Shown: positions 16,006-24,901 of the stretch, piece by piece | How the letters are laid out: each line of letters starts with the position of its first letter | Numbering within the stretch: the first letter of the stretch is position 1 | Assembly: GCF_012641745.1 (NCBI RefSeq) | Contig: NZ_WEHZ01000036.1 | Coordinates: 1-48,719, forward strand | Source of the DNA: Pseudoalteromonas peptidolytica | GTDB taxonomy: Bacteria; Pseudomonadota; Gammaproteobacteria; Enterobacterales; Alteromonadaceae | Direction: 5' to 3' | DNA: 48,719 nt | The notes under the pieces: model-generated | Told to the model about the DNA's origin: nothing | Seen by the model: the letters and a program-made list of their open reading frames with translations, nothing else | Database searches by the model: none | Translations under genes and position numbers: made by a program

Positions 16006-16021
16006 AGGCTAGGTCTAGCCT
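16006..16021 (+). terminator. Possible terminator after the histidine kinase
   Basis: AGGCTA and TAGCCT form a 6-bp stem with a GGTC loop, 54 bp behind the kinase stop codon. No proper T-tract follows, so termination is uncertain. Confidence 0.3.
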
Positions 16022-16083
16022 TGAAGATTTGTGAACTTATAAAAAGTCGGTAAACTAGAAGTATCTAATTTAGGGAAAAGTTC

Positions 16084-16860
16084 GTGCACACCGTATATAA
16101 ACCTATTCTTACTATTACTGGAGTTGGCTGGACTGCCGTCATCATATTTTTAACCGCAATCGACTTGCTGCACGATTGGGTTGAGGTAGAAAGTGAGCGG
16201 CTGAATAACCCTATCTGGTGGGCCCTGCAGGAGTGGGGACTTTGGTATATTTACACGCCTATACTCTTCTTATGGCTAAATAAACTCAGCCAACAGAATA
16301 AAGTATGTTGGCGTGATTACCTTGTTTGCTGCTCGGCTTTATTCGTGCTGAGCATGTCTATACAAGCTGGATTCGACTATCTCGTTTATCGCGATGATAT
16401 TCCCTACACCTTGTATTATTTTGCACCATTATACCCGTTGGTGATCTACGTCTGCTTTATGGTTTGGAACAAGTTTATCCGTATTGAAAGCAACGAAGAA
16501 AACAATAGCACCGCGATAAATCAACGTTTACTTGTGGATTTAGGCGGCGATAAGTCATTTGTACAGATCAAAGATATAGTGCACATAGTGGCTGCTAAAA
16601 ACTATGTTGAAATTCATACCGAGTCGCACCAATACCTCAAGCGAGCAACCTTATCTCAGTTTGAAGCCATGCTGCCAACCGATATGTTTATGCGCACCCA
16701 CCGCTCTTATTTAGTTAATCTGGCCTATGTTGAACGTATCATCACCAAAGCATCTGGCAATGCCATCATCAAGTTATCAACGGGCGCGCAAATTAGCTTG
16801 AGTAAAGGTTACAAGAAAGCACTAAAGTCACGCTTCGATACACTTTCTCAGGCCGCATAA
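16084..16860 (+). CDS. Membrane-bound LytTR-family transcriptional regulator
   Basis: The 258-residue protein combines four predicted membrane helices (about 8-28, 52-68, 80-98 and 112-130) with a C-terminal LytTR DNA-binding domain (about 150-255). The latter is recognised by VQIKDIVHIVAAKNYVEIHT, MRTHRSYLVNLAYVERI and GAQISLSKGYKKALK. It lacks a receiver domain, so it is a one-component membrane sensor. Start GTG at 16084 with AGGGAAAA upstream. The following gene on the same strand encodes a TonB-receptor-like protein that it may control; a second, broken LytTR gene lies beyond it. Confidence 0.9.
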   Translation: MHTVYKPILTITGVGWTAVIIFLTAIDLLHDWVEVESERLNNPIWWALQEWGLWYIYTPILFLWLNKLSQQNKVCWRDYLVCCSALFVLSMSIQAGFDYLVYRDDIPYTLYYFAPLYPLVIYVCFMVWNKFIRIESNEENNSTAINQRLLVDLGGDKSFVQIKDIVHIVAAKNYVEIHTESHQYLKRATLSQFEAMLPTDMFMRTHRSYLVNLAYVERIITKASGNAIIKLSTGAQISLSKGYKKALKSRFDTLSQAA

Positions 16861-16999
16861 CACCAGCGAGCGATGTGAACCCGCTTACGGTTTCCCGTCG
16901 ATCCGTCCCATAAAACCACCTTACGTACCTAATAATTTGTTTTATCTGCTTTTTTATTTTTAATAGCGCAATGGAGAGTTTTTTATTCAAAGAGGAACA

Positions 17000-19000
17000 A
17001 TGACACGATTTCATCCCTCCACGGCGGCCTATTTCGCTGTAATGAGCGTCATAAGTAGCAGCGTTTACGCCAATATGGATAACGCTAAACCGAGTGTTTA
17101 TGCCAATATGGATAACGCTAAACCGAGTGTTTATGCTGGAAGTTCACTACAACAGTTTGCAGCACAAGATGCACTTGCAGCCATTGAGCGCTTACCATCA
17201 TTCACACTCATTGAACAAAGTGGTGAGCGCGGCCTCGGAGGCAGCTCTGCCAATATTTTATTAAATGGCATGGAGATCCGCGTAAAGTCTGGATCGGTAT
17301 CGGAGTATTTAAAACAACTTCCCGTTGACCAAATCGTTGCGCTAGAAGTATACCTAAGTCACCACCCATTTCCTTCACTTAAGCAATACAATCAAGTTGT
17401 TAACATCATTCGTGATGAAAAAACCAATGCCTATAATTGGCAACTAGGTAGTGCAATAAATGCCAGCGCCTCCACTGGTATAATAGCAATGGCGGGGTTT
17501 GTATTACCTAAAGGGCAATGGACACACAGCGGTCATATTCAAGTTCAAGATGAGCCGTATAAAAGCACTAGCCAAGGTCAGCTGTTCGCGCCTGATAACA
17601 CACTCGAAGAAAAGAGCGAAGAAACATTTAAAGAGCAAAGTGAGCGAATAACGCTCTCACTTACCAGCCACAAAACCATTCAGGATGGTGCCCTAACGCT
17701 CAATGTTCAGGCTGTAAAAGACAACTTGCAATCGCAATACGAATGGCTGTACCGCACACCAACTTCATCCAGTAATGTTGAATCTGCGTTTTCGCAAGAG
17801 CGCGATAAAACAGACACTAGCGAAATGTCTATCGATAGGCAGTGGCAAGGTCAGCGCTGGAGCACACAGCTTACAGGCTACTACTCAAAACAAAAGAATG
17901 AGTTGCACATGCTTGATGGTCTCTCTGCGCAACTTTCAATACCGAGCTTCACACAGTATAAGCGTACTGACGAGCGAGTAATTCGCCTGATGGTAAACGA
18001 CGCTGTCTCGGAGTACGGCCTTGAGGCCAGTATCAATCGCGTAAATGCCAACACACTATTGCCCGAGGAGCAGTTACACAGCACGATAAAAGAGCTAAGT
18101 TTTGAGCCCTTTGCTGCTTTTACTTGGTCGCTTTCACCGAAATGGCGGTTATACAGCAAACTAGCAGCCGAGCAGGCTACACTTTCGACCAATAGTAGTA
18201 AGAGTGAAGATATTCAGCATCTCATCGCCAAGCCGTTGGTGCGATTAAATTATGACGCAACAAAACACATTCAGCTTACGACCACCTTAAAACATGAAGT
18301 GGAACAGCTCGATTTTTCACTTTTTTTACCAGAGCTCAACGCGGGATTTGGCCGCTTACAGTTTGGCAACCTTGAAATAAAGCCAATGCAGTACACTGAA
18401 CTTGCGCTGCAAATTGATATTGAAGAAGGTGAAAGATGGCATTTTAACGTTAAACCTTTTTATCAGTGGCAAAAAGATGTGCATGAATATCAGCAAGATA
18501 ATCGAGGTGAAAGCATAGTTGCAAATGCTGGGGATGCCGCACTTTGGGGGCTAGATGGTGCGGTTAATCTAGACTTATCAAGCTGGATCAACAACTGTCA
18601 GCTCAATCTTGATTATAGTTATCGAGACGCATCATACCGTGACGCGCTCACAGGAAAACGTACGATTAACGGGACTGTTCCACATTGGGCTAGCGTGCAG
18701 CTTCGACAACGCTTTAATCGCTTTTCTTGGAGCGCTGAGATTTCCAGCGGGGATAGTTATCGGGAATATTACCCCGATGAGCAGTTTATTGAATCAGGCT
18801 CATTGCAATTGACTATACAAGCGCAGCTTCAAGTAAGCCAACGCGTTAAGCTCAATCTAGAAGCTTCGCCACTCACGTCTAGATACGAATATCGACGCTT
18901 ATATTACAACGCCTCACGGACGGGCAGCGTAAGTGCCATGGAAACGATTCGTGAACGTGTACCACCAGAGTTTGCGCTCACGCTAAGCGGAAGTTGGTAG
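17000..19000 (+). CDS. TonB-dependent-receptor-like outer membrane protein
   Basis: The 666-residue protein has an N-terminal secretion signal ending near SSVYA, a plug-like region (about 48-130: DALAAIERLPSFTLIEQ, GSSANILLNGMEI, LPVDQIVALEVYL) and a long beta-barrel rich in alternating aromatic strands, ending in LTLSGSW with a terminal aromatic. No clear TonB box is seen and the barrel is shorter than in most receptors, so TonB dependence is inferred. GAGGAACA precedes the ATG. The first 45 residues contain an exact in-frame duplication of VYANMDNAKPS. Substrate unknown; the neighbouring LytTR genes are its likely regulators. Confidence 0.8.
   Translation: MTRFHPSTAAYFAVMSVISSSVYANMDNAKPSVYANMDNAKPSVYAGSSLQQFAAQDALAAIERLPSFTLIEQSGERGLGGSSANILLNGMEIRVKSGSVSEYLKQLPVDQIVALEVYLSHHPFPSLKQYNQVVNIIRDEKTNAYNWQLGSAINASASTGIIAMAGFVLPKGQWTHSGHIQVQDEPYKSTSQGQLFAPDNTLEEKSEETFKEQSERITLSLTSHKTIQDGALTLNVQAVKDNLQSQYEWLYRTPTSSSNVESAFSQERDKTDTSEMSIDRQWQGQRWSTQLTGYYSKQKNELHMLDGLSAQLSIPSFTQYKRTDERVIRLMVNDAVSEYGLEASINRVNANTLLPEEQLHSTIKELSFEPFAAFTWSLSPKWRLYSKLAAEQATLSTNSSKSEDIQHLIAKPLVRLNYDATKHIQLTTTLKHEVEQLDFSLFLPELNAGFGRLQFGNLEIKPMQYTELALQIDIEEGERWHFNVKPFYQWQKDVHEYQQDNRGESIVANAGDAALWGLDGAVNLDLSSWINNCQLNLDYSYRDASYRDALTGKRTINGTVPHWASVQLRQRFNRFSWSAEISSGDSYREYYPDEQFIESGSLQLTIQAQLQVSQRVKLNLEASPLTSRYEYRRLYYNASRTGSVSAMETIRERVPPEFALTLSGSW
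17063..17128 (+). repeat. 33-bp tandem duplication in frame
   Basis: The units at 17063-17095 and 17096-17128 differ at one silent base (TAC/TAT), and a third partial copy begins at 17129. The unit encodes VYANMDNAKPS, so it repeats the presumed signal peptidase site (VYA). It looks like a recent slippage event. Confidence 0.9.
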
Positions 19001-19013
19001 GCCGATACTAATC

Positions 19014-19417
19014 GTGCCTATTGGCCCCACTTTTATTGCCTCACTGTTATTTTGTTTTGGCCGTGTTGGCATCATGGTGTTATTACATGAAACGATTTAT
19101 TTTAGTTTACAACTAGATCACCACTTTCACCTTTTTTGGTTTGAACTTATCTATGAATATCAAAAGGATGCTTGGATTCTGGTGTTCTTTATTGCTGTTA
19201 TAACTGGTTATCAATTTAGTATTTCTCATATATCTGGCGAAGCACACCCAATAACACAACGAAGCGATGAAGATGAAATACCATTAATGTCTCTCAAGTA
19301 GTGAGTATTACGCCACTCGCCAGCGGTGACAGCGAAATCACATTGCAAAGTGGGAAAGTCTTAACGCTTTCGCGAACCTATAAAGCCCAATTTAAGCAAC
19401 AGCTACGTCTTGAATAA
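19014..19417 (+). pseudogene. Broken membrane LytTR regulator
   Basis: The first frame (19014-19301, GTG start) encodes two hydrophobic segments resembling the N-terminus of a membrane LytTR protein, then stops. Immediately after, in another frame ending at 19417, are about 40 residues (NVSQVVSITPLASGDSEITL, then SGKVLTLSRTYKAQFKQQL) matching the end of a LytTR domain. The middle of the gene, including most of the DNA-binding domain, is missing, and two stop codons lie in the second frame at 19268-19276. An internal deletion plus frameshift explains this best. It begins 14 bp after the TonB-receptor-like gene, suggesting a former receptor-regulator unit. Confidence 0.7.
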
Positions 19418-19647
19418 GTGAACAATACGCAATCATCACGCTACTAAAGTTGATTGCGTCAATATTATTGCTCAATGCTAAATACTGTAACGCTAAAGTT
19501 CATTTTGTATCCATTTCACCGCTCTACACTACACAGCCGCAGCAAGTAAGGTGTCTATTTTTGCATTTGCACCGAACTTATATACAATCTTATGTGGTTC
19601 AGGCTCTCTACATGGACTGCATAATAAAAGGATAATAAAAAGGCGCT

Positions 19648-20934
19648 ATGAAAAACCTTATCACTCCACTACTCGTTGGGATTTTACTGCTAAATGGCTG
19701 TAGTCAAATACAACACCCTCAGCAGCATGAATCAAGGCCAGATAACGCTGCAAAAGCAAGCGTTGAAAAGCCAAAAAATGTTGTGAAAAAGGAAGTAAAG
19801 GCCACAGATAACACACCATATGATCCGCTCAAAACGGATGATTTATGGCTTCGAATTAAACACCAGCTCAGCTTTGCTGATTCCAACGACAAACGCGTAA
19901 CGCAGCGAATTGACTGGTATCTCAAGCACCCAAACTATATGGATACCATCAGCGAACGTGCAGCGCCTTTATTGTATTATTTAGTTGAAGAGGTGGAAAA
20001 ACGCGGTCTGCCCATAGAGCTTGCCTTGATGCCATTAATCGAGAGCGATTTTAACACCCAAGCCTACTCCCATAAACATGCCTCGGGGTTGTGGCAACTC
20101 ACCCCCCTGATTGCCAAGCATTATGGTGCCAAGATCAATGCTTGGTATGATGGTCGCCAAGATATTGTCGATTCGACCCGGGTTGCATTGGACTTTTTGC
20201 AGTACCTACACAAGCGTTTTGATGGTGATTGGTATCATGCTATTGCCGCTTATAATACCGGTGAAGGCCGAGTGCTCGCAGCCATTGAACGTAATAAAAA
20301 AGCAGGTAAACCAACTGACTTTTTTCATTTGAAGCTCCCGCGCCAAACCAGACACTACGTACCCAAATTACTTGCAGCCTCACAGTTGCTAAAGCATGAC
20401 TTGATGAAGTTTCCTAAGATCCCCAACCGTTCGTTAATCAGCGTTATCAAACTTGAGCAGCAGGCGGTTTTATCAGACCTCAAAGGCTGGAAAGAAGTAG
20501 AGATACTAAACCCAGGATATGCGCGTTTTCCTGCATTGCTTGCAGGCCCTGAGCATATAGTCATCCCAACAGCACGGGTGTCGGAGTGGCAAAACATGCT
20601 CGCCAGTTTACCAAAAGTGCCAGCTGATACTTGGCAGCAGTACACCATTCGTCGTGGTGACTCCCTCAGTAGCATCGCAAAACGCTACTCAGTCACGGTG
20701 GCTGAGTTAAAGGTTTTCAATCAATTAAAAAGCGACCGGATCCGTGCTGGCAAAACGCTGATTTTACCTATCTTAGCTGACAAACAGCTGGACTATCGTG
20801 TTAAACGCGGTGATAGTTTATGGCGCATTGCAAAACAATTTAATGTGAGCGTTGCCAAGCTCAAGCATTGGAACCAGCTGTCATCCGACACGCTGAATAT
20901 TGGCGATACTTTACAAGTATTCCTATCACCATAA
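19648..20934 (+). CDS. mltD: Membrane-bound lytic murein transglycosylase D-like, with two LysM domains
   Basis: The 428-residue protein has a lipoprotein signal (LLLNGC, Cys18) and a goose-lysozyme-like SLT domain (about 95-240) with catalytic Glu132 in PLIESDF. It also has the MltD hallmarks SGLWQLTP and AAYNTGEGRV. Two LysM peptidoglycan-binding repeats are at about 341-384 and 387-426. It would cleave the MurNAc-GlcNAc bond to 1,6-anhydro products from the outer membrane during wall remodelling. It has two LysM repeats, as in E. coli MltD. The next two genes also concern the wall or membrane, including a T4-type lysozyme. Confidence 0.92.
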   Translation: MKNLITPLLVGILLLNGCSQIQHPQQHESRPDNAAKASVEKPKNVVKKEVKATDNTPYDPLKTDDLWLRIKHQLSFADSNDKRVTQRIDWYLKHPNYMDTISERAAPLLYYLVEEVEKRGLPIELALMPLIESDFNTQAYSHKHASGLWQLTPLIAKHYGAKINAWYDGRQDIVDSTRVALDFLQYLHKRFDGDWYHAIAAYNTGEGRVLAAIERNKKAGKPTDFFHLKLPRQTRHYVPKLLAASQLLKHDLMKFPKIPNRSLISVIKLEQQAVLSDLKGWKEVEILNPGYARFPALLAGPEHIVIPTARVSEWQNMLASLPKVPADTWQQYTIRRGDSLSSIAKRYSVTVAELKVFNQLKSDRIRAGKTLILPILADKQLDYRVKRGDSLWRIAKQFNVSVAKLKHWNQLSSDTLNIGDTLQVFLSP

Positions 20935-20957
20935 TCCCAGATACGCATAGGATGAAC

Positions 20958-21704
20958 ATGTCAGAACATAATAATAATGTACCTTCTGAGCACAACAGCG
21001 ACACGACCACGAGTGCGCTATTAACACCACAGCCTCACAAGAACAGGCAAACGCATGGGCGGTTCAAGCTATCTCGCTCAAAGATGAACACCATTTTAGC
21101 GCTTTGCGCGATGTTTATTTCTGCGGCCTCTTTTTATGCCACGTACTTGCAAGCCAAAGCGGCACAAGAGCAGGTTTCAGCTGCTGAAAAACAACTAAAA
21201 ACGGAAACTTGGCCTTGGTTGCAATTTAGCTACAGTAATTTTGATTTAGACTCGACACAAGCCACTATTCGAGTCGACATTCGTAACTCAGGCACCGGCC
21301 CCGCAGTGATCCATCACATCAAATACGAATTGGATGGTGAAACCTATTATGATGTCACCGAGTTAATGGATGCCTGTTGCAATCTACATGCTTATCAAGC
21401 GGCATTAAGAGACGCACAAGATGAAGAGTCTAACATCAACTATCTAAAAAAGTTTGGCTGGTATGTCTCTAGCGAGCCACAAAAAATTCTACTTGCCGAT
21501 GGTGATAGTTTTAATATCTTCACCATGCCAAAGAGTAATTTTAATCGTGGATTATGGGATAAAATTGATGATCATAAATCTGTTTTCAAAGCACAGGCCT
21601 GTTACTGCTCTATACTTAAAGAATGCTATATCACCAACGAGAAAGCGGTGATCACTGAGGTACCCAGTTGTTCGACCATACCGACAAGTTCTATCAACAA
21701 GTAA
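20958..21704 (+). CDS. Uncharacterised single-pass membrane protein
   Basis: The protein has about 249 residues. A polar Asn/Thr/His-rich N-terminus (about 1-45) is followed by one membrane helix (MNTILALCAMFISAASFYATYL, about 46-67), a short helical stretch (QAKAAQEQVSAAEKQL) and a beta-rich domain with the cysteine cluster ACC at about 145 and ACYCSILKEC near 222-231. The frame is open to 20868, inside mltD, but ATG 20958 has AGGA at a good distance. It overlaps the start of the lysozyme gene by 37 bp, so the two are probably co-translated. I recognise no family with confidence. Confidence 0.75.
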   Translation: MSEHNNNVPSEHNSDTTTSALLTPQPHKNRQTHGRFKLSRSKMNTILALCAMFISAASFYATYLQAKAAQEQVSAAEKQLKTETWPWLQFSYSNFDLDSTQATIRVDIRNSGTGPAVIHHIKYELDGETYYDVTELMDACCNLHAYQAALRDAQDEESNINYLKKFGWYVSSEPQKILLADGDSFNIFTMPKSNFNRGLWDKIDDHKSVFKAQACYCSILKECYITNEKAVITEVPSCSTIPTSSINK

Positions 21705-22321
21705 TACGTCACCTACTGCAATTTGAAGGTGAGGTATTTCACCTTTATTTAGACGTAAATGGTAATCCAACCATAGGCGTTGGTTTTCATATGCAAACTA
21801 TTGAGCAATTTTGTCAGCTGCCGATGCAGGACAGACGCGCTAAGCGTGCTGCAACCTTGCAACAAAAGCACGATGAGTACCGCCGGATTAAAAGCAAACC
21901 CACAGGCTACAAAGCTTCTTGGTATGCACAATATACTGAACTGACACTGCCTCCGAGCGCCTCAAAACAGCTACTGCTCAAACACATTCAAGGCTTTGAG
22001 GACGCTCTGGCACATTTTCTTGAGCAACAAGCTGTTGGCTGTATTCCTTATCACAAGCTCCCAACACCCGCGAAGCATGCACTTCTTGATATGGCTTATA
22101 ACCTAGGAACAAACAAACTGTTTTTAGCGTTTCCTAAGTTGATTAATGCCATCAGTACACAAGACTGGAAACAGGCAAGCCAAGAGTGTAGCCGCCTCCA
22201 TATTAGCCCTGCTCGAAATGAAGCAACTAAACGCTTGTTCCTTAACTGTCGTAAATACAACCGTTATCAGCTGGGATGGTTTAGCACCTTGCTTGAAAAG
22301 TTTAAACGCTGGTTATATTAA
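21668..22321 (+). CDS. T4-type lysozyme (GH24 family)
   Basis: The 217-residue protein carries the GH24 catalytic triad with exact T4 lysozyme spacing: Glu20, Asp29 and Thr35 in FEGEVFHLYLDVNGNPTIGV. The C-terminal lobe (ALLDMAYNLGTNKLFLAFPKL and following) fits the same fold. It should hydrolyse the MurNAc-GlcNAc bond of peptidoglycan. The start is TTG with GAGG 9 bp upstream, inside the 3' end of the preceding membrane-protein gene. No signal peptide, holin or other phage genes are nearby, so it is probably not part of an intact prophage; how it reaches the wall is unclear. Confidence 0.82.
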   Translation: MFDHTDKFYQQVIRHLLQFEGEVFHLYLDVNGNPTIGVGFHMQTIEQFCQLPMQDRRAKRAATLQQKHDEYRRIKSKPTGYKASWYAQYTELTLPPSASKQLLLKHIQGFEDALAHFLEQQAVGCIPYHKLPTPAKHALLDMAYNLGTNKLFLAFPKLINAISTQDWKQASQECSRLHISPARNEATKRLFLNCRKYNRYQLGWFSTLLEKFKRWLY

Positions 22322-22324
22322 CCT

Positions 22325-22843
22325 TTAGCTGAGAAAAAAGGACGCGATAGGGTCGTAAATCAAACCCTGCGTATTACGGTGAGAGTGGTAGAGGTGAAAT
22401 TTTTTTACCGTCAGCGAAAAGGGCGCTATTGGCTTTGCCACAGTCGGCTCTGGCTTACAATTTCTAAATAGCGTGATATGGGGTGAGAACGGATGCGGGT
22501 TATGATATAGGTCGCACTTTTCTCCAAAAGCGCGTAGCGGGTTGGCTAAATCTAGCAATGCTTGTGGCTTTTGCTCCGGCTTTAAATAAAAAATACCATT
22601 GTGCTGCCAGTAACCATGTTCGCTAAATGACAGCATAAATTTAGGCACCGTTAGGGTGCTGGCAAAATCACACAGTTCGGCCACTTTTGACTCTTCCACC
22701 ATAGCCAGAAATGCCAGTGTAAGATGCCAATTATTCGGTTGTGTATTGGCTTTGCTGGCACTCACGCTATCGACTAGCCACTGGCCGATATGTGCGCGAG
22801 CGTCGTCATCCATGCCAATACCAAAAAATAATCGCTTTTGCAT
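22325..22843 (-). CDS. thpR: RNA 2',3'-cyclic phosphodiesterase (2H phosphoesterase)
   Basis: This 172-residue protein of the LigT/ThpR family has both His motifs of 2H enzymes: HLTLAFL (about 40-46) and HITLFR (about 121-126). The start RLFFGIGMDD is typical. The family hydrolyses 2',3'-cyclic phosphates on RNA and can ligate tRNA halves in vitro; it acts in the cytoplasm. AAGGTGTGAG precedes the ATG. It is convergent with the lysozyme gene and lies 14 bp downstream of the XRE regulator gene, so those two may share a transcript. Confidence 0.9.
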   Translation of the reverse strand: MQKRLFFGIGMDDDARAHIGQWLVDSVSASKANTQPNNWHLTLAFLAMVEESKVAELCDFASTLTVPKFMLSFSEHGYWQHNGIFYLKPEQKPQALLDLANPLRAFGEKCDLYHNPHPFSPHITLFRNCKPEPTVAKPIAPFSLTVKKFHLYHSHRNTQGLIYDPIASFFLS

Positions 22844-22857
22844 CTCACACCTTTACC

Positions 22858-23580
22858 TTAAGGTTTAACTAACCGTTTCCCTACTAAAGTTAGCATAATC
22901 CCAGCAGAGAAACACAATAAGCCAATAAATTGCAGCCAGGCATTTTCTGCTCGCTCACTAAATGTAGGCCCTTGAAAACGATAATGCCTTCTACCATCGG
23001 TTACCGATTCGGTATAAGCACTTCCTCTGTAATCTGATAAAAATACTGTTTTTTTGTCTAAGCGCTTTGCCATGGCAAGCTGAACTTGCTCAAAAAACTC
23101 ACGGTCACCATTCTTACTTTGAGGAACGAGATATGCGTGCCATTTGTTGTATAACTCAACGGGCTCGCCAGCTTGCAATACTCCCTGAGATTGATATTCA
23201 AACAGTTTTTCACTAAAAAAAGTCTGTTTGTAGCCACTCCAAAATAGCCCTACACCGAGAGACACTAACAACACTGCTAGCATTGCAAGTTGCTTATATT
23301 GCTTTTGTTTTGATTGTTGATGTTGCTTATACCAATACTCTATATCTGGTATTTGGCTTAGTTCTTCCCGCTCTCCTTGTGCTGATAAGGTTTGCATACA
23401 TTCATCTAAAGATAAATTAAGCGCTGTCAGTAACTTTCTAAATACCTCATTAGAAGGTACAGACTTGTCGTTTTCTAGTTTCGATAAATAGCTTTGCTCA
23501 ACGCACATTTGCTCTGCTAGCTGTGGTTGGCTCAAGCCTCTTTGTGTACGGATCTGTTTAATAAAGTGTCCTAGTGTCAT
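22858..23580 (-). CDS. Membrane-anchored XRE-type regulator
   Basis: The protein has about 240 residues. An N-terminal HTH_3 domain (about 1-60: RTQRGLSQPQLAEQMCVEQSYLSKLENDKSVPS) is followed by a basic helical linker. A first membrane helix (about 94-115) leads to an external domain of about 95 residues, and a second membrane helix (about 213-232) lies near the C-terminus. The layout implies that an extracytoplasmic or membrane signal is passed to the HTH domain at the membrane. The external domain is not one I recognise. ATG 23580 is preferred to 23589 because GAGG lies at a proper distance only from the former. Confidence 0.8.
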   Translation of the reverse strand: MTLGHFIKQIRTQRGLSQPQLAEQMCVEQSYLSKLENDKSVPSNEVFRKLLTALNLSLDECMQTLSAQGEREELSQIPDIEYWYKQHQQSKQKQYKQLAMLAVLLVSLGVGLFWSGYKQTFFSEKLFEYQSQGVLQAGEPVELYNKWHAYLVPQSKNGDREFFEQVQLAMAKRLDKKTVFLSDYRGSAYTESVTDGRRHYRFQGPTFSERAENAWLQFIGLLCFSAGIMLTLVGKRLVKP

Positions 23581-23730
23581 CACGGTCATCCTCGTTTATT
23601 ATTGTTGCGACCCGGCACATTCTTGGCAATTCCTTGATAAATACCAAGTTGAATATTCAGGAATAAGTATGAATATCATAACATTACGTAAATTTCACGA
23701 TTGCTTGTGCGTTTATCTACAAGGTTGCGG

Positions 23731-24597
23731 TTAATATAATGCTTTTTGATGCAGCCGCGCGCGAAACTCGCTAGGTGTGCACGCCTTTAGTGCTTGAAAA
23801 CGGCGATTAAAGTTAGAGATGTTATTAAAGCCACACTGATCCGAAATAACGCTGATGGGAGAAGCTGAACTAATCAAAAGCTTACATGCTTTGGCGATCC
23901 GAAGCTGATTAATAAATTCTGTGACAGTGCGCTCCGTACGCTTTTTAAAAAAACGATGGAAATGGTTGGTGCTCATGTGCACTTGCTGAGCAAGGTCATT
24001 CGCACTCAATTTGTCTGTATAATGCTCATAAATATAGGCAATTACTCTATCGAACTTATCCTTGGCAGGATCATGGCGAGGGTCAAAACGAAAACCACTA
24101 CTAGCCAAATGTTGATAGTTTGATGTTGTCATCAAGGTGAGCATTTCAAGTAGTAATACGAAGCGCATTAGCGGCTCAGCATTTGCTATTTGCTCAAACC
24201 AGATTTTGGCTTGTTTTGCGACCTCCACAGGAAATTTAACGCCACGTCGTGCAGCATTTAATAACTCAGATAAGCCATGTAGTTCTGGATGCTGCGCCAC
24301 TAGAGATTCTAACCAAGGCGCGGGAATTTGCGCGACGTGAACAACATGAGCGGAGTGATCAAGATTAGGTTTTGACTGCCACGTGTGCGGTAAATCAGGG
24401 CCTAAGATAACCAAATCTAAATCTTCGTAAGGCGCAATGTGATCGCCCACATGACATACACCGACACTGTTGAGCGTCAAACAGATCTCATATTCTGGAT
24501 GATAGTGCCAATTAAAAGGAATTTCCGGCAATTGATACAGGCAATAACGCCATGAACACCCGGGAGATGGCAGCACTTTCTCGTACATCGCTCGCAT
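23731..24597 (-). CDS. AraC-family regulator of the amino-sugar locus
   Basis: The 288-residue protein has an N-terminal cupin-like ligand domain (WHYHPEYEICLTLNSVGVCHVGDH, LVILGPDLPHTWQ) and a C-terminal AraC double helix-turn-helix (about 185-285). The latter shows LSANDLAQQVHMSTNHFHRFFKKRTERTV and ISVISDQCGFNNISNFNRRFQ. It is divergent from the TonB receptor gene that opens the GlcNAc/hexosaminidase locus, so it is the probable regulator, presumably activated by a sugar or phosphosugar. AAGGAAG precedes the ATG. Confidence 0.88.
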   Translation of the reverse strand: MRAMYEKVLPSPGCSWRYCLYQLPEIPFNWHYHPEYEICLTLNSVGVCHVGDHIAPYEDLDLVILGPDLPHTWQSKPNLDHSAHVVHVAQIPAPWLESLVAQHPELHGLSELLNAARRGVKFPVEVAKQAKIWFEQIANAEPLMRFVLLLEMLTLMTTSNYQHLASSGFRFDPRHDPAKDKFDRVIAYIYEHYTDKLSANDLAQQVHMSTNHFHRFFKKRTERTVTEFINQLRIAKACKLLISSASPISVISDQCGFNNISNFNRRFQALKACTPSEFRARLHQKALY

Positions 24598-24901
24598 AGC
24601 AACTTCCTTTTACTGTGGGCTAATAAAACTCAACACCTGCTAGCTTTAATAAACCTATTAAAAATCTGCATGTTATAAGTTTTTATAACCACCGTTCATT
24701 ACACCTAGTTGCATATCATGCAAATTCAATCACTAAACAATATTAATCTATCGAAATATAGCGATAACCCAAAGTGCAGTGAAGTATTTTTGTCAAATAC
24801 CCCCTATTTAAGCGTGAAAAGTATCATTAGTAGATAGAAAGATACCGCTCAAAAAACATCCAAGACGATACCCTAGTTTCTGCCAACAACAAATAGGAAC
24901 A
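24598..24901. promoter_or_regulatory. Divergent control region between the AraC regulator and the TonB receptor
   Basis: These 304 bp have no gene and are AT-rich in the middle. They must hold the promoters of both flanking genes and the AraC binding sites. I cannot name a specific operator: no long palindrome or clear direct repeat stands out. The only definite signal is AGGA just before the receptor ATG. Confidence 0.5.

Noticed and set aside
19450..19635. Plus-strand 61-residue frame before mltD
   Set aside because: No Shine-Dalgarno and no resemblance to a protein family; it fits a leader region better.
21668..22321. Prophage signature from the T4-type lysozyme
   Set aside because: No terminase, capsid, tail, integrase, holin or spanin genes lie nearby; surrounding genes are ordinary chromosomal ones.
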